Below are positions 44,506 to 54,617 of a stretch of 64,000 nucleotides of DNA, in pieces. Each line of letters starts with the position of its first letter. The first letter of the stretch is position 1. Both the position numbers and the translations under genes were made by a program. The notes under the pieces are model-generated. The model worked only from the letters and a program-made list of their open reading frames with translations. It did no database searches and was not told the origin of the DNA. Source of the DNA: Cordylochernes scorpioides (taxonomy: Eukaryota; Arthropoda; Arachnida; Pseudoscorpiones; Chernetidae); NCBI GenBank assembly GCA_030710605.1, contig CP092876.1, positions 63,364,115 to 63,428,114 of the forward strand, given 5' to 3'.

Positions 44506-44815
44506 TGTCATAATATATGCTCTTCCAGGATTAATAAAACAATCCAACAGCCAACGAGAGAGAGATGGGCAGCTAAAGCTAAGAAAACTAACTTACGACC
44601 ATTTTTTGGTCACATTCCTGAGGGGGGCGTCACCACCTGGCGCTTATCTTTTGTTAGCCCCGCTTGTGTACACAGGGAAAAAAACAGTCGTTCAGTAGAT
44701 AACGTCTCACTCGCCACCACTTTCTCTCTCGGCTGGCTGCCTGGATTTTTAGCTCTAACAACTCATCGTGTGATTATTTCTCAACTCACCACATAATTAC
44801 CATTATATTGTCACA
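44506..44815 (+). repeat. 3' LTR of Gag-only element
   Basis: Partner of 41592-41901; followed by TATA at 44816-44819. Confidence 0.9.
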
Positions 44816-47800
44816 TATACTCGATAGTAAAAATTTAATTTTAAGTCCTACTGCAATTACAATATATATATTTTTTTTTTTGCAATTCAACGCTCGAAGA
44901 ATTAAAAAAAAAAAAAACATTATAAATAATCTATAAAATCAATCAACCCATTTATTCCGAATATTATAGAAAGACTTTCCTTTTGCTATATCATTTGACA
45001 AAAAATCATTGAGGGATAAGTTTCTTGAAAATAATTTTATTATCTCAGTGAATCATTAGAAAAGCTAAAAATAACAATTGAAACCAAAGTGTCATAAATT
45101 AAAAGCATCCTAATCAAATTTAATCTGGATAATGCGAGGCCTCAAATGGCGCACCTGACTTTGGAAATATTATAGGAAATGAGTGGACTTTGATGCCTGC
45201 ATATAGCCTTGATGGAAACTTCAGACTTTTACTTGTTTGGAAGAATGAAGAGTTCTTACATTATAAAAAATTAAGAGTGATGAAATTTCAACCTCAACTT
45301 TTAGAATGTAGTTAATAGAGTTTGATAAGGTGTTTTAAGAAAGAGATATCGCAAGTTGACAACAACGTTGGATCAAATGTAGACACAGGGGTGAAATGGA
45401 TAATTTGATTTATTCAAATATGTAGAGGATTGTTTGCAGTCATTTATAAATAGTTGAAATTTTCTAGGATGTGACAGGATGGAGTTTATGGTTATACAGG
45501 ATGTGACAGTCAACAATAAGTAACTGAACATTGAATATCAACTCATTTCAAAATATACACAAATATATAAACTCTATATAAAATTATATCACATGCGAAT
45601 ACAAAACGGGATGATTAAAGTTGCCGAAAAATTACAAGAAATACTTAAAATATTAGCTCAGTGAATCACTGCCCAAAATAGAGAGAATAATCCAAAATAT
45701 ATAATTAGTCAAACCCTGCATCATCACCCAGCATGCCCCTGAAAAAACATTATTTTGGAGGTGAATGAGTTTATAAAAAGCTCCTCTGAGTCGCAAATAT
45801 TCAGCTGGAGTCCCGTATTCACTTTTGTTAGTTTTTATATAGATTATTTATTCTCGAATCTTCTCTTCCTTACCCAGTGTGTTTCAATACTTCTGTAAAA
45901 ATCTGCTTCCCTTATATATGTGTGTGTATATGTGATAACCGAGAAGGGTGAGGGGGGCAATTAGAGGTGGAGAGTTTTCCAAAATCCTCTCTGCACCTTG
46001 GAACACCTTTCAAAGTTTTCACAGAGTACAGGCAGTCATGAACGAGGCAGAATGGAAGACTTGGGATGGTCCACACAAAGAACAAAGGATACAGTGTTAC
46101 TGGGAAAAGTTCTGTGGAGAGAGAGAGAATCGAGCTAAGCCGAAATATGGACATTAAGTGGAGCAGAGTGCTTACATGTCTATGGTGGCATGGTCAGCTC
46201 CAGAGAATCGACTGACAAAGGCTCACGCGCACCTCGAAGTCGCGATGCGTTTACTGCCTTTTATGGGTTTATATAGTTCAAATGCGGAAGTACGGGGCTT
46301 TTGTCTGATGCAATGCCGGGGAACAAGAAGGAGAGGTAATCATACCCTATTTACAACCTTCTAGACCTTTCTGACATCTTCAAGACTCATTCTTATACAT
46401 TGTTAGACTTCTATATCTCACTTTCTGCTATTTAAATCATCTGTTCTTCTATTTCACAGCTTTATTATCTCCAATTTATACAGAGTACATTACATATTGT
46501 GATACAACGGTTCATGTAAAGCATACATATAATTAGTTACAGAGGCGTTTCTATTATACAACATGTTTTTCATCATACATTAATGTTATATTATTCAAAT
46601 TAGGTTTTTGACAAATTTATAGGTGTTAAAGGGGAGCAGTATATATATTAATAGAAAGGCATCTCCTGATCGTTCATTCTTAGGAAAGATATCAATGAAT
46701 CGTTAATTTTTAATTATTCCTGAATTGCCTGAATAACCTTCTTGATTGAACAAGACCTACGAGTTTAACACTGATAGCCCTTATCAGCGTGGTGTAAGCT
46801 GTACCCCAACGACCTAAAGGCTGATCTTTGAGGCTTCAAAAATAAAAAAAATATATATATATCTCTTTTACCATCTTTTACATCTTTCTATCGCCAACTA
46901 GATGGCACATATTGATTCATTTAACATCATCTGAGTTTATTTAGTGAAATAGCATACAGACAAGCACCCTAGTCGCATACACCAGCTTTCTAATCAATGT
47001 AGCTCAAACTTTAAAAATAATGTAATTAGAAGTGGTGGAGTATTTAAAAGTTGAATTGAACCTTTTATCTGAATCAATCTGAAACCAAGTGTCATATGAC
47101 AATTTAAAATATATTTGGTGATAGTATGCAGTATAATAATTATTTATTAATATTGGAAATAAAATATTATTTGTACATGTTTGATAGTAGATGAATGGTC
47201 ATCCAAATTGTATTGTGTTCAAAGATGTCTCATCTCTTTCTTAGAAAAAGTTTAGCTTTAATATATAATTGATACCTATTTAAAAACAAATTTCTGTCTT
47301 GTATGTCTTGTTACTTATTTTGAATGAAATTCATTAATGAAGATAAAAATAGTGATTTTATAAATTAATTCAAAACTTAGAAATTAAAAAACTAATTTGA
47401 TATTTTCTTTTATATAGATAGCCTCCTTCATTCTATATATACTTGAGTAAAATATTTTTATGAAAAAAACACTAATGTTCTATTTTGTCCTTATTTTAAT
47501 ATTTGAAAACATTTTAAAAATATATTATATATTTTACATTGCGTGAGCGAGAGAGCTTTGAAAGTTTTTTTGACCCTATGTTAGGCATTCATGTCTCTTA
47601 GTTATTATCTATATGTTCTTTGATGGAACATCAGATAATTCTGTGTCGAAGATAATCAGGCCACAAGATAACCCAATTATCTATGACCTATGTAAATATG
47701 AAGAGGCATGTTTATATTCCTTTAACCTCGAATGGTTGGTTGCTTAGATACATATATCTCTCTACCTTTTCGACATTACTAAAAAAATCTGAACATAATT

Positions 47801-48041
47801 TGTGTTACATCTTTGATTATGCTTATATGAAATTACAATTACAATTGTATTTGTTATTCACTAACTTCAATTCATATTTTAAGTTTATGCTCGAAAATCT
47901 TATCAAAATTTTGACATGATATTCAAAGTTGGTAAATTTATTATATTCAACATGACCCCCAAGATATGAGATAAATAATAATAAAAAGGATATCATAAAT
48001 AAAAAATAACTCATACTCGAAACTAACTTGAAAGAACATTG
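44816..48041. other. 3.2-kb AT-rich region without recognisable genes
   Basis: Two adjacent plus-strand frames (45948-46157 and 46158-46364; VMNEAEWKTWDGPHKEQR and HAHLEVAMRLLPFMGL) are more GC-rich than their surroundings but match nothing I know. The block 46690-46830 contains 'cttatcagcgtggtgtaagc', resembling retroposon sequence. The rest is empty. Confidence 0.4.
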
Positions 48042-48047
48042 TTTATT
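48042..48047 (-). terminator. Poly(A) signal AATAAA overlapping the copy E stop codon
   Basis: Minus strand GTT TAA TAAAC; the overlap is kept although the preceding codon differs. Confidence 0.6.
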
Positions 48048-50066
48048 AAACTGTCCTTGTGTAGAAGTTATAGTCACTGGCGCCGCGGAAGAAGCCAGAC
48101 GCGGTGAAAATGACGTCGTCGCCCCTCACCTCAAAGCCATCCTCGCCTCCGAAGACCTCGGTGACGGGGAAGGCTCGCGGCTCGGCGTCGTCGGTAAACT
48201 GCACTCCAACCTGGCCAGAGATGGTGATCTCACAGTCCCAGTCAGCTGAAACCTGGTTCACACATTTTGAGTGATCCATCAAGTTACAAAGAATGTTAAC
48301 ATGTCAGATTAATAATGTGGGTCCATCTTTGAAAATGTAGTTTTATCATATGCTTATATCTTAAAATGCACTTATTTTACTTGGTATTTTCATACGGAAG
48401 ATTATGGGGTGTGTATGTGTATTAATGAAAATATTTTACAAAGGAATTAAATTCAAAATTTTCATCATTAATTTCTTGAATATATGAAACTTGATAAGAA
48501 AAGGAATTTCAGTTAAATAAATTCCTGGTCTAACTTGAATTATACCTCGTTATTGTAAAACTCACGCAATCATAAAACGTTTGCTCATTCATAAAGTTTT
48601 AATCTTAACATTTCCATTGCAATTATTTCATGTGAAAAAAATAAATAAAACAAGATGTGAAATAAAACAAGACTAATCTGGAAGCAGGTAATAATATAAA
48701 AATGTTGAAGATTTTAAAAATATATCAGCGTAAAGGGATATAAGTGATGAGCATTGAATAAATGACTCTAAAATCAAATAATTTTTTAAAAGGGTAGGTC
48801 TCTTCATATTAAAAGATGTATTACTAGCTTGGTCTTTTGGTAAATTCGATAATATATAGCGCAGCGACTATCTACGACCCGGGTTCGATCCCCGCATTGG
48901 ACACTTTTTTCTGTTTAAAAAAAAAAAATGCTCCAATGGCCCCCCGATTCTTGCAAAAGTCCAACCCCACCAGCGAGTGCAAGTAACCAAACGGGGCTCT
49001 GGCACATTTGTAAGTGCAAAGTCGAACTGCTTTCACATGTGTAGACATGTGGTGCGCTTACAGTAAAAAAAGCAGTCGCTAACTACCCACCATGATTATC
49101 ATGGCCTGTACCACGTGTACTAGGGATAAGCAAAAAAAAAAACTCACTTTACGGGACACCAGAACCCACTCCAAGTTCACGGACTGCCCAGCCTCCAAGG
49201 TAGTATTGTGGTAGGCCACCAAATTGCGCTTGGAAGTAGCAATGCGGGCGCTAACCGACAGTGTGTCCAGCCGGACCTCAGTGTGGTTAAGCTGGTGAGC
49301 CTTGAGTTCACGTGGGGCGTTGGACGCCACCTCCAGGCGGATGTCAGGGTTGTGGATAAGCCCCTTCAGAGCCCACCACGAGCCGTGAGCCAGCGCTGAT
49401 CTCTCTTTCTTCAAGTACTGCTTCATCTCTCCATCTCCACTGTTGCTCAAAGTCTGAGTGGACACAACATTCTCCACATCCACGTCCTCCTCGACGATGT
49501 ACACCAGCTCGCCGGGGGTCACTTCCACCTTGGAGCTAGAGACACATAAGTAGCTCTAATTAATGTCAGTTCATTACTAAAAATATTAATAATTTTTATA
49601 TAATTAAATATTTATCTTTGAGATAAACTGGCGTCTTGAACTACTTTTCTGAAAATAAAAAGAATTTCCTACCGCTCCTATTGCAATGGCATTACAGTAT
49701 GGTTAGTAGATTTTTTATTTATCTTTCGTGTCTTAATATTGGGAGAATCAGCACCATTAAAGAGGGCGCCCTAAAATATTATATTAATTGATGCCTAGTG
49801 ATTTATTTTTGTTTATTGATTATATGAGGAAGAGTAATGCTTGAAATAGATGTATGTTTATTTTTAAGTATTAATATAATTTCATATAAGATTTATATGT
49901 GTGTGTGATAAAATTATGAAGCACTATGATTATAAAAATTCAACTACTTACCTTGACTTTTCGCCATGGATGTCAACAGCCTTAACGCCGGTATTAAGTT
50001 CTTCGGCCTTTTTCTCTGCCCAGGATTCAGCGATTTGGGGTAGGTTCCATAGTTTGATTACGGTCA
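48046..50066 (-). CDS. Secreted aerolysin-like family protein, copy E (exons 2-4 only)
   Basis: Exons 50066-49952, 49535-49148 and 48252-48046 (115, 388, 207 nt) have intact splice sites and phases and no stops. They encode about 236 residues including VIKLWNLPQIAESWA, SKVEVTPGELVYI, SNAPRELKAHQLNHT, AYHNTT and the exon 4 blocks. The exon 3 length groups it with copy C. I cannot find a signal-peptide exon in the 2.1 kb up to the DD37D transposon at 52174 or in the next several kb. Either exon 1 is far away or too diverged, or the copy is a recently truncated gene whose exons have not yet decayed. Intron 3 holds a tRNA-like remnant (about 48840-48915). Confidence 0.65.
48840..48915 (+). repeat. 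tRNA-like 3'-half remnant in intron 3 of copy E
   Basis: 'ccgggttcgatccccgc' followed by 'attggacactttttt' parallels the T arm, acceptor 3' strand and terminator of the array tRNA-like genes. The 5' half is unrecognisable. Confidence 0.45.
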
Positions 50067-50814
50067 CTGCACGTTAGTCAAATATTGATTATAAACAGTT
50101 TGGAAAAAAAAAATTCTTGAAAAAAATTAAAAAGCATAATTACAAAATCATAATTAATATAATAAATTTTGATATAAACTACAAAAATTCCAGATGTTAT
50201 TTTGCTTTTAAAAATATATTTTCTGTATAAGGGTTTTTGAAACACTATGAAGATTCATATATATTTCTATTTTTTTGATAAAAGATAGATTAATTGGTAT
50301 ACTTATTATTGTGTGTTAAATTTGATAAAGGTAGTTATCTTTCTCTTTGTCACAAGAATAAATATGCCTGGATTCATTTTATTGAAATTAAATTGATCAA
50401 GTTTTAAACAATTAATTTGTAAGTGTGAATTATTGACATATAAAAACATTTACAAAATATAATTTTACTTGACTATAACTAAATATATTTCAAGCCACAA
50501 GATCGTCAAAAGACTAATGGTTATAGTGAGAATAACGATGTTTCAAGTTATATATAACTCGTATTATAATGTTTTGTCCAGCTGATTTTTTAAAATTCTT
50601 ATAACAGGTCTTTCTTTACAAGTATTTAATCATAGTTTGAAATTATTTATTTCAAAAGTTGTATGTCTGTTCAAGCTATATCTATAAAATTTCTAACATT
50701 CATAGTGGTCTGGTATATAAGACACAGTTTAAATTAGACCACGTGTGCCTTTATTTATTGTCACTGAATAATTATTGTAAATAGTATGCTGTTATCAAAG
50801 TACAAAACTATTCT
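50067..50814. other. Region upstream of copy E exon 2, no gene
   Basis: AT-rich. No signal-peptide exon or upstream block of the family is visible. Confidence 0.5.
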
Positions 50815-50940
50815 AGACGCGTAATATTCTTTTTAAAATAAAACAATTTCTACTGCCCTTCCTGCAATGGAAAAATTAAAGGAAGGGCCTGGCTCATCAG
50901 TGGTGAACCCTCCCAGCGGTTTCGCCAGTTTAATCTACCA
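50815..50940 (+). repeat. Dispersed repeat 'ccctcccagcggtttcgcc'
   Basis: Near-identical to 38757-38886, preceded by 'tctagacgcgtaatattc', which also occurs at the 150-328 element. Confidence 0.7.
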
Positions 50941-52173
50941 TAGTTAAACTATGCTGTTAGTTTATCAGCTAAAATATCTGTCTACGTCACTACCTCTTAA
51001 AATTATTGTAGATTATCACTTGTAAAATTATCACGTTTTTGTATTCTATATATTATTAAAATAAATTATATATTTTCAACTTCAACCTTTGGAATACTTG
51101 TCTTCTCTGCCGTGACCATACGTTCAAATTAGGGTTTGTCTATTATTGCTATATTTCCCTCATTATATATATGAATTATCATAGTAATAATCTTCGATAT
51201 TTGTTAAATATATTATATTAGTGTGGCAGGTTGATTATTCAAGATCAAAAATGTGTTGGAAAGAGTCCAGATGTGATTTCAAATGAGAAAACTTTGACTT
51301 TGTTCCTATCGTTTTACTTATGTTCCTATAGGCATACATTTTCAGTTAATTCTGCTTTACTACTGTAATTTTTTTTTTTATGAAAGGAATATATTGAGTT
51401 TGAAATTTGCAGGAAATTCAATTATCGCATTGTCTTAGATTTGAGGTTTCTTAAAATTTGAATACGGTTATTTTAGTTGTAGAAAGTTCTGACACTATTT
51501 TTGCGATTTTAATAGTTAGTATTTTAATAAATGGCTGAGTATTTTCATAACAATTGGCGCGGTCGACTTTTTATTTGCCAGATAGGTTGAATTATAGAAA
51601 GGGTTGTTAATAGAGGTAATCCTATATCTTTGATATTTCAGGAAATATTAAAAATCTTAGGGTTTTTAATAAAGTAATATTTTGGTTAAATGGATTAAAT
51701 GACTAAGACTTTGTATAAAAATAGATTATATATTTTATATGGCTTTTCTTTAGTGGTGTTCCTGCAGGTTTTATAATTAATTCATTCAAATATTGGAAAA
51801 CCTTTTGTACTTTTTTGAAATATGAGGAATGTAAGCGATATTTCAAACTTGTAGCTAATAAGAATTTCTAAAATTAGTTATTTTATTAAAGCTTAATAAC
51901 ATAAAATATCAATATACCGTCTTTATATTCCTATTAGAATTTGGTTCTTATCGATATTCCATTGATCAATCTATAAAAATGCTAGTGGGATGTTCATTTA
52001 AATCTCAAATTTTATGCATAAATCTTTTTTTTTTTATATTTAGGATTTCGTTGATGAACATATTTCACACGTATTTCGGCTATTTATGAACCTCTTCTTA
52101 GAAAAATAAAATATCATCTAGGTTTTCAAAGATAAAATAATATTCAAAACTTTGTTGTTTCTTGGGGTATTTA
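50941..52173. other. AT-rich stretch, no gene
   Basis: No frames of interest and no recognised repeats. Confidence 0.5.
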
Positions 52174-53476
52174 CAGGGTGTACCAGGTAAATTGGGAATT
52201 TCAACAATGGTATTTTAACTGAAATTTTTTGCAAGTAAAAATTTAAATATCCGAATGAAATTTGACACAGTAGTAGATAAAAGGATATAGTTTTTATTTA
52301 TTCAATGTAGTTTCCATTATTAGCTACAACAGTCTCGAGGCGAGTGCGGAATGAAGCACAGGCCTTGGCGACGATGACCTTGTCCATTTGGGTCATCACC
52401 GTGTGAACTGCTTTCTTGACAGACTGGATGGTGGTATGAGGAGCTTTGTTGACATCTCTCTCAACAACGCCCCATACATAGTAGTCGAGGGGATTGCAAT
52501 CTGGAGAATTAGGGGGCCAAATATCAGGACCCCAGTGACTAGGGACGTTAAGTGTCAGCCACGATTGTGTCTTTTTTGCCATATGGGCTGGAGCTGAGTC
52601 CTGTTGGAAGACATACTTCCTTCCTGCGGCCACCATGTCCATCCAAGGCTTCACAACGGTCTCCAGAACATTGATGTAGGTGTCAGCGTTCATCCTAAGG
52701 CCCTTCTCAAAGAAATGGGGAGGCATGACATCACCTTCACTGCTGATAACGCCAAGGACCATTACGGAGGCAGGAAATTTCGTGTGCATCACGACAGGTA
52801 TCTCTGAGGGGTCTTTACAGATCCAGCGATCATTCCTGGGATTTACCTTTTGGTCCACGTCAAAGTTCTTTTCGTCAGATAAGAACTTTAGCATGCCAAA
52901 AGAGTCGTGTTTCAGGTTGTTGAGGAGGGCAGCAGCCTTTCCTTTTCTGTTATTCTTCATATTCTCAGTCAGCAACTGACCTTTCCGAAGGGCATAAGAC
53001 TTGAGACCAAGGTCCTCATGGATAGTTCTGACAATTGTCATAGAGCCAACGTCCATTTCCTTGGCTATGGCCCTCGTGCTCTTCCCAGGGTTTCCATCAA
53101 TCTTCTCCTTGACATTTTTGACAAATTCTGCGCCTCTTACCCTGTCCGATCGACGCGAGTGCTTTTTCCTTGTAGCTATCCCCTCTTTGTTACTGTCGGC
53201 CTCATCAAACTGCTTCTTGACACGAAAATAGTGGTTTTGGGCAACTTAAGAAAATCCACTATCTCTTTGGGGCTCCTTCCGGCGCGCAGAGCAACGATGA
53301 TGGCAGCTCGATTTTCAAATTCTCGGTTACTCTTCATCACTACACTGCGCACACATGTACTGTTGCATTTTACATGAATATGGCTACGTAATGAAAAAAA
53401 AAACAAGTTTTTAATCTCAAGTAGGTTTTGTTTTATGGACTGTCAAAGTTAGTCCCAATTTACCTGGTACACCCTG
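52174..53476 (-). mobile_element. DD37D (maT-like) Tc1/mariner transposon
   Basis: 1303 bp with inverted ends cagggtgtaccaggtaaatt / complement, flanked by TA (52172-52173, 53477-53478). Encodes a nearly intact transposase on the minus strand. Confidence 0.9.
52298..53337 (-). pseudogene. DD37D transposase with a single frameshift
   Basis: Starts MKSNREFENRAAIIV at 53337 with a helix-turn-helix (GRSPKEIVDFLKLPKTTIF). One base is missing near 53223. The rest of the protein, including RAIAKEMDVGSMTIVRTI, SDEKNFDVDQKVN, FQQDSAPAHMAKKT and PNSPDCNPLDYYVWG, then runs to 52298 without interruption. There are 37 residues between the second Asp (QQD) and the third (LD), the spacing of the maT/DD37D branch and not of mariner (34). 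Expected length is about 346 residues. Confidence 0.88.
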
Positions 53477-54474
53477 TATATAAACTCATTATGAAAGTCC
53501 AGAATAATATAGATGAAAGTACACAAGCGCGCGCCTGTTTTTGGTTTAGATTATTTGGGTTTGAAATTATTGTAAGATATCTTGCAAGAATTATCGCAGG
53601 AGATAAATCTTATCCAATATTTTCTCTTATATATATGCGAAGATATGCTTTGTGAAATCTATAACGAGCTGAAAAGCTTGGATGTAAACTTCTTGAATAG
53701 ATTGAATTCAATTGACTATTATTTTATATAGTTGGCAAAGGTTTTATTGAATGTTGCGTTTATATTTGAATTATGGCTCGTCATTTGTTCAAATTTCATT
53801 TTCTTATTCAGGATCTCTTTCATATATTTAGACAGTACAAAGACAATAGATCCCTAAGGAATAGGAGCATTTTGAATTGATCTGTTCTGTTTATATACAG
53901 GGTGATCCAAAAGTCCCGCACAACTTTAAAAATTAATAACTCCGCGAATATTTGCGCTAGAACAATGCCGTAAACACCATTGTGTTCAGGATGCAATGGG
54001 ATTTTTTATGGCAAATAATAAAAATTTCGAAATTGATTTTAGTTACAACTTTATTCGCTAGATGGCGCCCTACCAGAATCAGCGATTCAGCGGCCAAATT
54101 GTTTGATAAATTGAAAAATATACCTGAACGACACGTATTTTTACTTTTTGAATACCAGGAAAGAACTCTAATAATATCAAATGATAAATTAATAAAACAT
54201 CATTTCGCCAAAAGTTAGAAGAAATGGTTAACGATTTTTAAATACAATCTGAGATATGTAAAAGAGGTATATGCAAATTAAAAAATGTAGCAAAAAAAAA
54301 AACCTGATATTTTAGATGCGGTTTGCTGGAATCCTCTCAGCTATTTATATTTCGAAAATAATAATTTTCTATTTTTTTAAATTCAACTCTCTCTCAGTAT
54401 CGATTATATTTATTTTAATTCATTTGAAAAATATTTATCTATCTCTGATGATTTATTTTACTCTGGAATGCCGT
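53477..54474. other. Spacer with one transposon end
   Basis: At 53899 'cagggtgatccaaaagtccc' looks like a terminal repeat of an IS630/Tc1-type element; no partner end is seen. The rest shows nothing. Confidence 0.45.
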
Positions 54475-54617
54475 TGTTGTTTTTGTCGTTTCCAATAAAG
54501 AGCCTCTGATTATTTTCGTTTGGCCAACAAAAAATGTCCAATTTATATACACATATATTCTTATATAATGAGACTTTGAAGAATGCAAATAATCTTCATC
54601 TATTTACATACACAACA
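54475..54617 (-). repeat. 3' LTR of gypsy element 2
   Basis: About 143 bp, similar to 58631-58773 ('ggccaacaa.aaatgtccaa', 'ttcatctatttaca'). Followed by catctcccccctt, complement of a polypurine tract. The two LTRs differ at many positions, so the insertion is old. Confidence 0.75.

Larger units (their letters stand above)
41592..44815 (+). mobile_element. Gag-only LTR retroelement (TR-GAG type)
   Basis: 3224 bp with near-identical 310-bp LTRs, TATA on both sides, one intact gag frame and a purine/G-rich tract (aacgggggccata) just before the 3' LTR. About 1.1 kb after gag contains no pol. Both LTRs and gag are intact, so the element could move if protease, RT and integrase come from a partner. 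Confidence 0.85.

Noticed and set aside
45948..46364. Two adjacent plus-strand frames as a possible host gene
   Set aside because: No splice context, signal peptide or known motif; possibly an old element. Left unassigned.
53899..54230. Complete transposon starting at the cagggtgatcc end
   Set aside because: Only one terminal repeat is visible and no transposase follows before the gypsy LTR.
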